A stretch of DNA of 64,000 nt from Oscillatoriophycideae cyanobacterium NC_groundwater_1537_Pr4_S-0.65um_50_18 (GTDB taxonomy: Bacteria; Cyanobacteriota; Cyanobacteriia; Elainellales; Elainellaceae). Position 1 is the stretch's first letter; the number at the start of each line of letters is the position of its first letter. The notes beneath the pieces were generated by a model. That model had not been told where the DNA came from and did no database searches. It saw nothing but the letters and a program-made list of their open reading frames with translations. Shown one piece after another: positions 17,054 to 26,797 of this stretch. The translations under genes were made by a program, and so were the position numbers. Location of the stretch: positions 32,659 to 96,658 of the forward strand of contig JACQYI010000014.1 of NCBI GenBank assembly GCA_016208305.1, given 5' to 3'.

Positions 17054-17717
17054 AATACTAAAAAACATTTACATAGTCATTAGGCATCTACCCCTTGATA
17101 AAACATGCGGCGTTACATAATGGCGAAATGAATTTGGGTTAGCTTTGATGCAATGTCCAGAAGGTAACCTTGATGTAATTTGCTTTCCCTAGGAGACTGG
17201 AGACATTTGTTGGAGCTAAAAAACAAAATCTGGCTCAGCCGATCGCTTTAGAGCAGGCATCTCAGACTAGGTATTAGCTGATCATCGTGCGAATTTTTTT
17301 GAACTGTGGTGGGGCAGCGTTGAATCATGGCGCTTTCATTTCTAGGCTTTTGTGGCAAGCCCTAACTCTTTAGCCGGTCAAGTAGCCTCACGCTTTTTCG
17401 TTGTAAGTAACGTTCACATCTGTAGCGCACTGAGACTCAAAATCCGCAAAAACTTAAGATGGCTTGATCTGTCTATGCCCCTGCAATAGATGAAGTTGAC
17501 CCTACGTTACAGAGGAGTAAGCCTGTTTCTTTAGAGGTTGCTAACGATCGCTCCCATACGTTCATGCGCAAGATGAATCTGGGCTAGATTGCCCCTGTTG
17601 TCGTCAATCTATGCCCACCAATCCCTAAACGATCGCCTCTAGCCCGCAAAACTCTTTTCCTTACAGAAAAAGTACCCCCGATCAACTCCTATTAAGCACT
17701 TGCCCCAAATCAATGGC
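17054..17717. other. intergenic, no gene recognised
   Basis: About 660 bp between the head of the sqr operon and the 3' end of the aldolase gene. No open frame with a plausible start and ribosome site was found, and no RNA gene could be recognised. Confidence 0.5.
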
Positions 17718-18611
17718 CTACCGTTGTGGTTTCGCCAACATTGCAGCGTAAGGGGTTTCATGCAAATGAGCTTTGTAGGCTGAACCAAACAGAATCAGTT
17801 TGGCCGTAATTACAGCTTGCATCGCCGTGATGGTTGCTGCCGCAATCTCCAGCAAATCTTGGGTCTCATCTCCACACATGCCTTGTTTCAATGCCTGCAT
17901 GTAAGCTTGCCGTACTTCGGTATTGACGTTAAACTTACAAACTCCCAGCTGGATTGATTGGCTAATCATCGCTTCTGGTAATCCTGATGCGCCATGAAGC
18001 ACCAGAGGAACCTGAATTAGGCGGCGAATTTTGGCAAGGCGATCGAAATCTAGACGCGGCGGACTTTGGTATTCTCCATGCACATTACCAATCGTCACCG
18101 CTAGCGCATCCACCTTAGTCGCTTGCACAAACTCAATTGCCTGTTCAGGATCTGTCATTTTTGCTTCTTTTTCAGCAACGGTTAAACCATCCTCAGTGCC
18201 GCTGATTCTGCCGATTTCAGCCTCTACGATGCCATGATGTGCATGAACAAGTCGGGTCATCTCTCGCGTAAAGGCTAAATTTTGTTCATAGGGCAGATGA
18301 GAACCATCCACCATAATCGAGGTCATCCCTGACTGAAGAGCTTCATGAATATCAGCCGCTGCACTGCTGTGATCGAGGTGAACGGCGATCGGCACAGTAG
18401 CAGATCGAGCGGCCTCTAGACACATGGCAATTAAAGGCGATCGCCCATACTTTAGCGCACTAGGGTGAAGTTGCAGTAGAGCCGGACTGCGGTTAAACTC
18501 TGCCGCATTGATAACGGCTTTTACGCCTTCTAAATTGTAAACATTAAACCCGCCGATCGCATAAATGTTGCGTCGGGCGGTTTCCAGCAATTCTTGGGTA
18601 GAAGCCAGCAT
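17718..18611 (-). CDS. class II ketose-bisphosphate aldolase
   Basis: A 297-residue zinc aldolase. Seen are VHLDHS (catalytic Asp80 and zinc ligand His81), VEAEIG (Glu132), NVHGEY (His178) and LHGASG (His206), the expected class II set. It cleaves fructose-1,6-bisphosphate or a related ketose-phosphate (tagatose-bisphosphate type cannot be excluded). The first Met (18611) is chosen; a TTG eight codons upstream is also possible because no strong Shine-Dalgarno is visible. It may be a second aldolase beside the Calvin-cycle one. It is shorter than the CbbA-type enzyme (about 355). Confidence 0.85.
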   Translation of the reverse strand: MLASTQELLETARRNIYAIGGFNVYNLEGVKAVINAAEFNRSPALLQLHPSALKYGRSPLIAMCLEAARSATVPIAVHLDHSSAAADIHEALQSGMTSIMVDGSHLPYEQNLAFTREMTRLVHAHHGIVEAEIGRISGTEDGLTVAEKEAKMTDPEQAIEFVQATKVDALAVTIGNVHGEYQSPPRLDFDRLAKIRRLIQVPLVLHGASGLPEAMISQSIQLGVCKFNVNTEVRQAYMQALKQGMCGDETQDLLEIAAATITAMQAVITAKLILFGSAYKAHLHETPYAAMLAKPQR

Positions 18612-18738
18612 AATTCTTTGCGCTGCCGTAATCAAATCTGGGTTAAATCTTATGCTGAGATGCGGCCTATCTAAGTTACAAGTTATTTCAGATCAAGGTT
18701 AATAGTGTGTCAATGATTGACTGGCGTGCTGGAGTAAA

Positions 18739-18775
18739 CGGGTAGAGGGGAAACTCTCATCTCCCCCTCTACCCG
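18739..18775. repeat. hairpin repeat H, copy 1
   Basis: CGGGTAGAGGGG (18739-18750) pairs perfectly with CCCCTCTACCCG (18764-18775) around a 13-base loop. The same hairpin with its loop in inverted orientation is at 20821-20855, so the two copies bracket the D1' psbA gene. The rest of the 1-kb gap (18612-19636) holds only weak open frames at 18814-19092 and 19112-19330. Confidence 0.75.
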
Positions 18776-19524
18776 CCAACTCTTATTTAATTGACCACTA
18801 GTTGGAGTAAAGATTGTTGCGATTCATGTCCCAAACCACTCATAGCTATTTGTTGCTCATTCTTGAGCAAGTTTGGCAGTGCTGGCAAGACTTGGACTCG
18901 CTAGTCACAGGTTTGAAAGACATATCGCTCGATCATTTCGCATTCTACACTGTGAGTCCTGGTACAAGTCGAAAAAGCTGCTGTTCACATACAAGACTTG
19001 TTCGCGTGAGCCTCTCCGCAAGAGGTGACGTTACCCACATCATCTTCAGGTATACATCGTTCGCGCAACGATTCTTTCGGGGAAACTCATAAATAATCGA
19101 TTTTACAGACTTTAGAGAAAGCAGCGCCGTTCCAGAGAGTAGGTCTGTCTGAGGTCACGCAGGGCTTGAATCTGTCGGGCTGAAGCCATATTTCTCTGAT
19201 GAACTAGGCTGTCTGGATGACAGCTCGATGACTCATCTTGAAGGGGTGCAGAGGGGGTTGGAGAAGGGGGATGCAAGATCTCTGAAAGCTTCGAGAGCGA
19301 GCTTAACCATTGAATAGAGCGAGTAGTCATTAGATGGGCCTAATAGGTTTCATGTATACTACAAACATAATACAATGCACTACAAGGCGTCAAGGGCAGA
19401 CTACAATGTTTTGGGAAAGCGAGGGGGAAAGTATAGGGGTGCAGTCTAGAGCCATTGACCTCACTGCATCGCCAAGATGATCCAATGGGCGATCGTCAGC
19501 CTACAAGGTTTTGCATTATTCTCA

Positions 19525-19554
19525 TTGACAAATATATAACTAGAAAGTTATAAA
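19525..19554 (+). promoter_or_regulatory. psbA (D1') promoter with overlapping dyad
   Basis: TTGACA (19525-19530) and TATAAA (19549-19554) are an 18-bp-spaced sigma70-type promoter. The perfect dyad TATAACT-N4-AGTTATA (19535-19552) fills the spacer and overlaps the -10, an arrangement expected for repression. Confidence 0.65.
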
Positions 19555-19636
19555 ATAATATAGTCAAGTTTTACTTGCTTGATATTTACCCTATCTCATA
19601 TCACTTCATGCATTTCGTGCATTGAAAATTGGAATT

Positions 19637-20719
19637 ATGACCACATTATTGGAACGAAGAAGCTCAACGAACGCTTGGGAAAGACTGTGCAACTGGATTA
19701 CCAGCGTTGAAAACCGCTTATATATCGGTTGGTTTGGGGTGTTGCTCATTCCAACGGCTTTAGTAGCTGCCATCGTTTTCATCATTGCAATGATTGCGGC
19801 TCCTCCAGTCGATATTGACGGCATCCGCGAACCTGTGTCGGGATCTTTGCTTTACGGCAATAACCTGATGACAGCTGCAATAGTACCCACGTCAAACGCG
19901 ATCGGACTACACTTTTACCCTATTTGGGAAGCCAGTTCAATGGATGAATGGCTTTACAATGGCGGTCCCTGGCAAATGATTGTGTTTCATTTCTTGATTG
20001 GCATTTATGCCTACATGGGACGGCAATGGGAATTGAGTTATCGCTTAGGAATGCGTCCCTGGATTCCAGTTGCCTATTCGGCTCCGGTAGCAGCGGCCAC
20101 CTCGGTATTGCTAATCTATCCCATTGGGCAAGGCAGTTTTTCAGATGGACTAATGCTGGGCGTATCGGGCACTTTCAATTTCATGATTGTCTTCACCGCA
20201 GAACACAATATTCTGTTGCATCCGTTCCATATGCTGGGTGTAGCAGGTGTCTTTGGAGGAGCCTTGTTTAGTGCCATGCATGGTTCTCTAGTCACATCTT
20301 CTCTAGTGCGAGAAACTTCCGAAGTTGAGTCTCAGAACTATGGCTATAAATTTGGGCAAGAGGAAGAAACATACAATATCGTCGCAGCTCATGGCTATTT
20401 TGGTCGCCTGATCTTCCAATATGCCAGCTTTAACAACTCCCGATCGCTACACTTCTTTCTAGCGGCTTGGCCTGTTGTGGGCATCTGGTTTGCGGCATTA
20501 GGCATCAGCACCATGTCATTTAACCTGAATGGGTTTAATTTCAACAACTCGGTGCTAGACAGCGAAGGGCGGGCAATTCCTACTTGGGCAGATCTCCTGA
20601 ACCGAGCAAACCTGGGAATTGAAGTCATGCATGAGCGCAACGCTCACAATTTTCCGCTCGATCTGGCTGCGGGCGAAGCCCAACCTATTGCTTTGAAGGC
20701 TCCTGTGATCGCAGGTTAA
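19637..20719 (+). CDS. psbA: photosystem II D1 protein, low-oxygen D1' form
   Basis: A 360-residue D1 with all Mn4CaO5 ligands (Asp170, Glu189, His332, Glu333, His337, Asp342, Ala344 with the normal processed tail), Tyr161, His198, His215, Ser264 and His272. It carries the three replacements that define the micro-oxic D1' isoform: Ala80 (for Gly), Leu158 (for Phe) and Ala286 (for Thr). Gln130 is present, as in the constitutive low-light form. Other changes include Trp in GPWQ and Thr187. ATG 19637 is chosen by homology over the TTG at 19622. D1' genes of other cyanobacteria are induced in low oxygen. It lies downstream of a promoter dyad and upstream of padR. Confidence 0.93.
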   Translation: MTTLLERRSSTNAWERLCNWITSVENRLYIGWFGVLLIPTALVAAIVFIIAMIAAPPVDIDGIREPVSGSLLYGNNLMTAAIVPTSNAIGLHFYPIWEASSMDEWLYNGGPWQMIVFHFLIGIYAYMGRQWELSYRLGMRPWIPVAYSAPVAAATSVLLIYPIGQGSFSDGLMLGVSGTFNFMIVFTAEHNILLHPFHMLGVAGVFGGALFSAMHGSLVTSSLVRETSEVESQNYGYKFGQEEETYNIVAAHGYFGRLIFQYASFNNSRSLHFFLAAWPVVGIWFAALGISTMSFNLNGFNFNNSVLDSEGRAIPTWADLLNRANLGIEVMHERNAHNFPLDLAAGEAQPIALKAPVIAG

Positions 20720-20820
20720 TCACCTGATTAGCATGGTTTAAGGGAGTGTAATTTCATCGTCAACTTTTCGCCTCTAGGGGGCAGTCAAGTAGTAGTTGGC
20801 GTAATAGTTGGCGGATAAAC

Positions 20821-20855
20821 GGGTAGAGGGGTAGATGAGAGTTTCCCCTCTACCC
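20821..20855. repeat. hairpin repeat H, copy 2 (inverted)
   Basis: GGGTAGAGGGG (20821-20831) pairs with CCCCTCTACCC (20845-20855), an 11-bp stem. Its loop is the reverse complement of the loop in copy 1. It lies after psbA and could also act as its terminator. Confidence 0.75.
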
Positions 20856-20912
20856 ATTCACTTATTCACCCATTCGCCCCATGAACTAGCCCAGTCCCAA
20901 ATCATAATACCG

Positions 20913-20928
20913 ATATATCGCGATATAT
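20913..20928. promoter_or_regulatory. 16-bp palindrome upstream of padR
   Basis: ATATATCGCGATATAT is a perfect 16-bp palindrome 45 bp before the padR start. A TATACT -10-like hexamer follows at 20941-20946. A likely autoregulatory operator. Confidence 0.6.
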
Positions 20929-20972
20929 TTTTATTTGTTCTATACTTGAGAAAGTTGTTGAGACACAAATTC

Positions 20973-21554
20973 ATGTTTAGACACTTTTACACACCGGCTT
21001 GGGCAGGCGCTGACTCCGATGAATCCTTTTATCGCCCTTGGTTTCAGCATGGCAAACGACCTCATGGCAAGCCTGATATGTTTGGCTTTGGTGGCGAAGA
21101 TGAACCCCGGACTCGTCGGGGAGACATTAAATTTCTGCTGCTAGAGTTGTTAGCTGAGCAGCCCAGCCACGGCTACGACTTAATCAAACGCATGGAATCT
21201 CGCAATGGTGGCTTTCGTCGCCTCAGTCCTGGTTCTGTCTATCCCACGCTGCAACTGCTAGAAGATGGCGGATATGTGATCAGCGAGACTACAGTGGGTA
21301 AGCGAGTTTACACCATTACAGATGAGGGGAGACAGTTCTTGGCTGAACGTGCTTCTCAAGAACCGCAAGCTGGCTCTTGGGAGGGATTCAGAAATAAACC
21401 GCAAGAGTTTAATCAATTGCGACAGGCGGCGATGGAGTTGGCGGGAGCAGTGATGCAGGTAGCTCGAAGCGGCAATTCCGATCGCATCAATCGTGTCAAG
21501 GATCTGTTAGAGCGAACGAAGCGAGAGATCTACGCAATGCTGGCAGAGGAATAG
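20973..21554 (+). CDS. PadR-family transcriptional regulator
   Basis: A 193-residue protein. A flexible N-terminal part (residues 1-45, Phe/His-rich) leads to a PadR winged helix: IKFLLLELLAEQPSHGYDLIKRME, then LSPGSVYPTLQLLEDGGYV and the wing GKRVYTITDEG. A C-terminal helical dimerisation region follows. PadR proteins usually repress neighbouring genes and themselves. The palindrome just upstream fits that. The earlier in-frame codons from 20835 belong to the hairpin repeat and are not coding. Targets may include the adjacent psbA, which is inference. Confidence 0.9.
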   Translation: MFRHFYTPAWAGADSDESFYRPWFQHGKRPHGKPDMFGFGGEDEPRTRRGDIKFLLLELLAEQPSHGYDLIKRMESRNGGFRRLSPGSVYPTLQLLEDGGYVISETTVGKRVYTITDEGRQFLAERASQEPQAGSWEGFRNKPQEFNQLRQAAMELAGAVMQVARSGNSDRINRVKDLLERTKREIYAMLAEE

Positions 21555-21668
21555 CGGTTGCAAGACCAGCAAACCGATCGCTGCATAGGACATAACTTAA
21601 GTGTAGAATATCCTAAAGATTTTTCGCGATCGCCCTTTCCAACACAAGTGCAAACTTTAGTCATAAGT

Positions 21669-21715
21669 CTAGGACATGGTTGTGGAAACGGAGAGTGCCC
21701 ACAACCATGTCCTAG
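21669..21715. terminator. strong 17-bp hairpin between convergent genes
   Basis: CTAGGACATGGTTGTGG (21669-21685) pairs perfectly with CCACAACCATGTCCTAG (21699-21715) around a 13-base loop. No T-run follows. It sits between padR and the convergent hydrolase gene and may end both transcripts, or be a small repeat element. Confidence 0.6.
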
Positions 21716-21739
21716 CAGCCACGTCTTAAATCTTTGATC

Positions 21740-22564
21740 CTAAGACTGAAGAAACTCCAGTAGGTCAGCGTTGAGCTGGTCTTTGCTCGTGTCGCCCAGG
21801 CTATGCGATCCGCCCGGATAGATTTTTAACGTCGAATTCTTGACAAGCTTTGCAGACAGGAGCGCCGAATCTGCGATCGGCACGATCTGATCGTCATCCC
21901 CATGAATGATCAGCGTCGGTACATCAAACTTCTTCAAATCATCAGTGAAATCTGTTTCCGAAAAAGCCTTGATGCAGTCATAGGCGTTCTTATGTCCAGC
22001 CATCATGCCTTGCATCCACCACGCGTTAATCAGCCCTTGAGAAACTTTGGCACCGGGTCGATTGAAGCCAAAGAACGGGCCGCTAGCCACATCTAGAAAG
22101 AACTGCGATCGATCAGCTAAGAATGCTGCGCGAAAGCCATCAAACACCTCCATCGGCAGCCCACCCGGATTCGCCTCAGTCTTGAGCATAATCGGCGGCA
22201 CTGCACCCATCAACACCGCTTTAGCAACCTTCGATGTTCCGTGGCGACCAATGTAGCGCGCCACTTCGCCCCCTCCAGTAGAATGTCCAATCATGACTGC
22301 ATCTTTGAGATCTAGCGCCTCAAAAAGCTCGGCCAGATCGTCAGCGTAGGTGTCCATATCATTGCCGTTCCAGGGTTGGCTCGATCGCCCATGTCCCCGG
22401 CGATCATGCGCAATGCAGCGGTAGCCATGCGAGGCGAGAAAAAACATTTGTGATTCCCACGCATCTGCACTTAGCGGCCAGCCGTGACTAAAGACAATGG
22501 GTTGTCCTGTGCCCCAGTCTTTGTAATAAATCTGTGTGCCGTCTTGCGTTGTGATCGTGCTCAT
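21740..22564 (-). CDS. alpha/beta hydrolase (cofactor-free haloperoxidase/arylesterase type)
   Basis: A 274-residue hydrolase. Visible are the oxyanion HGWP, nucleophile elbow GHSTGG (Ser95), acidic residue in HGDDDQIVP (Asp225) and His254 in GGSHSL. The motif set and length match the non-heme chloroperoxidase/esterase group, which hydrolyses esters and can perhydrolyse acids. Start ATG 22564. The 385-bp gap upstream (22565-22949) holds no recognised gene, only a short GC-rich inverted motif around 22858-22886. Confidence 0.88.
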   Translation of the reverse strand: MSTITTQDGTQIYYKDWGTGQPIVFSHGWPLSADAWESQMFFLASHGYRCIAHDRRGHGRSSQPWNGNDMDTYADDLAELFEALDLKDAVMIGHSTGGGEVARYIGRHGTSKVAKAVLMGAVPPIMLKTEANPGGLPMEVFDGFRAAFLADRSQFFLDVASGPFFGFNRPGAKVSQGLINAWWMQGMMAGHKNAYDCIKAFSETDFTDDLKKFDVPTLIIHGDDDQIVPIADSALLSAKLVKNSTLKIYPGGSHSLGDTSKDQLNADLLEFLQS

Positions 22565-22949
22565 CTTTTCACCTTGTTAGTTCTAGGATAGGGGTTGCCA
22601 AGTTAACAGCTTGGGGGTTGCACCACCTCAAGAGAATAAAGGATGGAGGCGCAGTCCGTGTGCCATGTAGATAACGTTTACGGCATTTAGCGGTACGGGG
22701 TATAGCAAACCCAGCTAGAAGTAGCGATCGCTTTGAGTCGCTGCGTCACTCCAAAATATTGCAAGATAGCCCTGACAAAAATCTCTGAAGTTTCTGCCAA
22801 GGCTATTTTGTGGTTATGGACTGTAGTAGAGCTGCATTCGTAGCAGTTAAGACAAGGGCGCTTTGGAGGATGCGCGGAGCACGCCTTCAAAAATATCCTT
22901 GTCCCGATGATTATGGCTATTGATGGATTTCAATGACTGAAGCCGTTCG

Positions 22950-23516
22950 TTAAGTGACGATCATCTCTCGTTGAGGTAATCCCCGGAGCTTTTGAGTGTT
23001 CTCAATCAGGCTTTGAGCTAAGGCATCGAGCCGCTTCGAGAGACTCTCATCTTGCAAGTTGCCATCTTGATCAAAGGCTTTCCAGGCTTGGGCGATCGCC
23101 ACCTGTTCTGGAATTGTCCAGGCGTGAATCCATCTCAGAATGGTTCGCATATCATTTAGAGCGTTGCTGTTAGACTGCCCACCCAAGACGCTAATTAGTC
23201 CGGTGACTTTGCCAGAGAAGTGCTCAAAACCCATGAGATCAAGCGCGTTTTTAAGGACGCCACTGAGGCTGCCATGATATTCGGGCGTCACTAAAACAAC
23301 GCCATCCGCTCCTAGCACTGCCTGGCGAATCTTTTCTACGTCAGGATAGTTGGGGTACTCGTCGCTGCCATCACAGAAGGGCAAGTTTAGCGCTCGTAAA
23401 TCCAAAAGCTCAACCTCAGCTCCTAAGGCTCTAAGGCGCTCTGCTACGATCTTTAATGCCTGCTGACTATAAGAGTCGGGTCTTAAACTTCCGGCAATTC
23501 CCACGATTTTGACCAT
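22950..23516 (-). CDS. NADPH-dependent FMN reductase family protein
   Basis: A 188-residue flavodoxin-like protein with the FMN phosphate loop GSLRPDSYS, the LVTPEYHGSLSGVLKNALD motif and the GGQSNSN loop. These are typical of the FMN_red (PF03358) quinone/azo reductase group. It reduces flavin, quinone or metal substrates with NAD(P)H. AGGAGCAGG precedes ATG 23516. It is divergent from the GH31 gene. Confidence 0.88.
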   Translation of the reverse strand: MVKIVGIAGSLRPDSYSQQALKIVAERLRALGAEVELLDLRALNLPFCDGSDEYPNYPDVEKIRQAVLGADGVVLVTPEYHGSLSGVLKNALDLMGFEHFSGKVTGLISVLGGQSNSNALNDMRTILRWIHAWTIPEQVAIAQAWKAFDQDGNLQDESLSKRLDALAQSLIENTQKLRGLPQREMIVT

Positions 23517-23713
23517 AGAACCTGCTCCTGAGGAAAATCTTGATTTGCCTCTAGTATAGCTAATCCGTATTCATTATGAGTACGTTTTATAAAAGTTTTT
23601 ACTCGTTCAATCCGATAGAAATCTTCCCTTAGGTGAATAGCGGTTTTGACCGCCTTTACGGATGATGGGAGCGTTTAACGTCAGCAAAAGTCTGATAATA
23701 CGGTGGAACCGCT

Positions 23714-26200
23714 ATGCACTGGACTAAGCAGCTATCACTCAAGGTCAAATTTTTCTTAGGATCGCTGTTTTATCTCAGCTACGCGCCAAAGGCATTTCGT
23801 TACTCACGCTGGAAGGACAAGATTGAGCGTGAAGTGGTCATCGCACCGCCAGCAGAAACCTTTGATCAACCGGGAAAATTACTGCGAGCAGAGCCAACTG
23901 AAAGGGGCGGGCAATTTTACTTTGAGCAAGCAGAACTAGAGGTTTGTTTTTTAACGCCTGACCTCGTGCGGATGGATTGGCAGCCCGGAATCCGACCTGT
24001 GCCTTACGCGATCGCCCGTCATACCTGGGAACCTGTAGCCACTCATTTAGAGGAAACAGCAGACGGTTGGAGGCTGACCAGCTTCGTCAACGACGCATGC
24101 GCCCTTCAGCTTACCGTTACCTTTGAGGGGCGAGTGACGGTGATGGATGCACAGGGGGCGATCGTGCGGGAAGAGTTGCCCCCCCAAAAGTTGGCAGAGG
24201 GATGGACACATCAAGCGACACTGCGGCCTGAAGAAGCCATCTATGGGTTAGGGGAAAGGGCAGTTTCGCTGAATTTGCGTCTGGCGAGAGAGATGACGAA
24301 CAAGCAGGAAGTCACCCAGGCGCCCAAAACCTTTCGCATGTGGAACTACGATGCAGCAGGTAAATATGATGCTGGGGCTGACCCTATGTATATCTGCATT
24401 CCGCTGTATTGGGGCTTGCATCATCAGGGCAGCTACCTGGTCTTTTATGAAAACTCGTTTGATGCCCGGTTTAGCTTTGGTGAGGTCGCCACTGCTGCCT
24501 TTGAGGGCGGTGCCTTGCGCTATTACATTGCAGTTGGCGCTCCTGCTCAGCTATTAGAGCGCTACACCGAACTAACCGGACGATCGCCCCTGCCGCCTCA
24601 ATGGGCGTTGGGTTATCACCAGTCGCATTGGGGCTATCGCACCGAAGATGCAGTTAGGGAAACCTACCAGGGGTTTGAGGCGCATAACTTACCTCTGAGT
24701 GTGATTCACCTGGATATTGATGTACAGGTCGGGTTTCGAGCGTTTACGGTTGATCCCGATCGCTTCCCTAATCTGAGAGGGTTTATTCAAGAATTGCTGG
24801 AACATGGCGTGCAGTTTGTCACCATTCTCAACCCAGGGGTGAAGCTGAGCCGCAAGAGCAACTTGTTTTTAGAAGGGCGCGTGCTGGATGCCTTTTGTCG
24901 GTTAAATAATGGACAGTTGGTAGTTGCACCCGTGTGGCCAGGTTGGTGCGTGTTTCCTGACTTTACCCATCCGGTTGTCCGTCGTTGGTGGAGCCGTCAG
25001 TATGAGTTTTTGCTAGAGGTCGGAGTTGCGGGCTTTTGGCATGATATGAATGAGCCTGCTGCATTTATTGCTTGGGGCGATCGCTCTTTGCCCCCTCGGT
25101 CAACGCAGCACTACATGGAAGGCAGAGGCGGCAACCATTTGGAAGCGCACAATGTCTATGGCTTGTTGCAGGCTCAAGCGGGCTATCAAAGCCTGTGTGA
25201 ATCTCGTCCCAAACAGCGCCCTTTCATTGTTTCTCGTGCAGGCTGGGCGGGATTGCAGCGCTACGCCTGGACATGGACAGGGGATATTGACTGTACCTGG
25301 ACGGCATTACGACAGACGATCTCAACCGTGATTGGCTTAGGACTGTCGGGCGTTCCCTACAGCGGCCCCGATATTGGCGGATTTCAGGGCAATCCGACGG
25401 CAGAGTTGTATCTGCGCTGGTTTCAGATGTGCAGCTTTATCTCGTTTTGTCGCACGCACTCTGCCAACAATGTGGAAGACCGCACGCCTTGGTCGTATGG
25501 CGAACCGACGCTGAGTATCATTCGGCAGTTTTTGCAATTGCGCTATCAGCTGCTGCCCTATTTCTACACGCTGTCTTGGGAAGCTTCGCAGAAGGGCTAT
25601 CCACCTGTGCGTCCTATTTTTTGGCTCGACCCGACGGATGCTAGCCTGTGGAGCGTGGATGATGCCTTTTTACTGGGCGATCGCCTGCTGATTTATCCGA
25701 TTTTGCAGGACGGTCAGCGATCGCGTTCGGTCACCCTGCCCAGCGGCCAGTGGTATCACTTCTGGGACGATCTGCGGTTAGAAGGGCAAGCGACGATCGA
25801 TGCGCCTCTAGAGCAAATTCCTGTGCTAGTGAAAGCAGGCACCATTTTGCCTATGGCAGAGGGCGGATCATCCAACCTGCTGCGACAAAACTTGAAAGAA
25901 AAACATCTGACGCTACATCTCTATCCACCGACTGAAGGAACGAGTGAATGGACACTCTACACCGATATCGGAGATGGATATGACGCCTCTCGGCTCGATC
26001 GCTTTTCCATGCGGCGGATTGCGAGAGGAATAGATCTCTCCTGGTCATCCGAGGGCGATTTTCCTTTTCCCTATGGATCGATCCGAGTTCAGATTCATGG
26101 CATGGATATTCAGCAAGCCTGGGTAGATGGGGAAGCTGCAACGGTCGTAGACAATCAGGTCAATGTTAGCGATCGCTTTGCTCACCTGCATGTGAGATGA
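23714..26200 (+). CDS. glycoside hydrolase family 31 (alpha-glucosidase type)
   Basis: An 828-residue GH31 enzyme. An N-terminal beta-sandwich (residues 60-290, with the IYGLGER motif) precedes the catalytic barrel. The nucleophile Asp lies in GFWHDMNEPAAF, a likely acid/base Asp in WTGDIDCTW, and substrate-binding segments are VPYSGPDIGGF and FCRTHS. A C-terminal beta domain ends the protein. It removes alpha-linked glucose (or a related sugar) from the non-reducing ends of glycans or glycogen-derived oligosaccharides. No signal peptide is clear; the start MHWTKQLSLKVKFFLGSLFYL has a hydrophobic patch that might attach it to a membrane. The ribosome site GGTGGA is moderate. Confidence 0.92.
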   Translation: MHWTKQLSLKVKFFLGSLFYLSYAPKAFRYSRWKDKIEREVVIAPPAETFDQPGKLLRAEPTERGGQFYFEQAELEVCFLTPDLVRMDWQPGIRPVPYAIARHTWEPVATHLEETADGWRLTSFVNDACALQLTVTFEGRVTVMDAQGAIVREELPPQKLAEGWTHQATLRPEEAIYGLGERAVSLNLRLAREMTNKQEVTQAPKTFRMWNYDAAGKYDAGADPMYICIPLYWGLHHQGSYLVFYENSFDARFSFGEVATAAFEGGALRYYIAVGAPAQLLERYTELTGRSPLPPQWALGYHQSHWGYRTEDAVRETYQGFEAHNLPLSVIHLDIDVQVGFRAFTVDPDRFPNLRGFIQELLEHGVQFVTILNPGVKLSRKSNLFLEGRVLDAFCRLNNGQLVVAPVWPGWCVFPDFTHPVVRRWWSRQYEFLLEVGVAGFWHDMNEPAAFIAWGDRSLPPRSTQHYMEGRGGNHLEAHNVYGLLQAQAGYQSLCESRPKQRPFIVSRAGWAGLQRYAWTWTGDIDCTWTALRQTISTVIGLGLSGVPYSGPDIGGFQGNPTAELYLRWFQMCSFISFCRTHSANNVEDRTPWSYGEPTLSIIRQFLQLRYQLLPYFYTLSWEASQKGYPPVRPIFWLDPTDASLWSVDDAFLLGDRLLIYPILQDGQRSRSVTLPSGQWYHFWDDLRLEGQATIDAPLEQIPVLVKAGTILPMAEGGSSNLLRQNLKEKHLTLHLYPPTEGTSEWTLYTDIGDGYDASRLDRFSMRRIARGIDLSWSSEGDFPFPYGSIRVQIHGMDIQQAWVDGEAATVVDNQVNVSDRFAHLHVR

Positions 26201-26228
26201 GCAGGTGGATTAAAACGGGTACTCTATT

Positions 26229-26540
26229 TCACAACGCATCTGTACGATGAATTGACTCGATTAGTTCTTCAACCTCTTCATCATCAGGGCATTGCTGCAC
26301 CTGAGATTTAAACCATGCCAATTCTTCAGCTTCCGTTTTCTGCAACTGATACACCAACAGCGTTCCGGCTACCCGCGCTAAGGTGAGAGGCTCATAGGCA
26401 ATATGATTGAGTAACTCATGCGCCTCTTGGTACAAGCGCGCTGCCGCCACTTCGTTGAGAGGTTTTCCCATCTGGGAGGCAATATCTTGCAGGCTGTGCT
26501 GGATCGATCGGCTGAGATCGGATGGAGAAGAATCGTTCAT
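26229..26540 (-). CDS. small conserved hypothetical protein
   Basis: A 103-residue soluble, largely helical acidic protein (LYQEAHELLNHIAYEPLTLARVAGTLLVYQLQKTEAEELAWF, ending in a Glu/Asp-rich tail). No family recognised. It is convergent with GH31, with 28 bp between stops. The codon pattern and HIP1-style neighbourhood look native. Confidence 0.6.
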   Translation of the reverse strand: MNDSSPSDLSRSIQHSLQDIASQMGKPLNEVAAARLYQEAHELLNHIAYEPLTLARVAGTLLVYQLQKTEAEELAWFKSQVQQCPDDEEVEELIESIHRTDAL

Positions 26541-26797
26541 GCTGTCAGTGTAAAGGATATTCAGATTTCAGAACATATGACAAAAGCCTCCGAAGGAACG
26601 AGAAGCAGAAACCGAGTCGGCGCTAACTTGCAAAGGTAAGGATAGTGACCAGAGCAGCTCATTCAGCAATTTACAAATACCTACGAAGTCAATCTTGCCG
26701 ATCGCCCTCATCTAACGATTGATAATGTTTCAAAAAATTCAACAACATGTCAGAACATTACCGAACTCCTCTTAACCAGTTAAAACCGAGTGTGTTG

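Noticed and set aside
18814..19092. 92-codon plus-strand open frame
   Set aside because: No family pattern, Cys/Ser-rich scrambled end, contains a short GC palindrome repeat, and no convincing ribosome site.
19112..19330. 72-codon minus-strand open frame
   Set aside because: Low complexity Pro/Ser content, no Shine-Dalgarno, no recognisable domain; could be real but cannot be supported.
22687..22890. 67-codon Cys-containing minus-strand frame
   Set aside because: Overlaps a GC-inverted repeat, no ribosome site, composition unlike neighbours.
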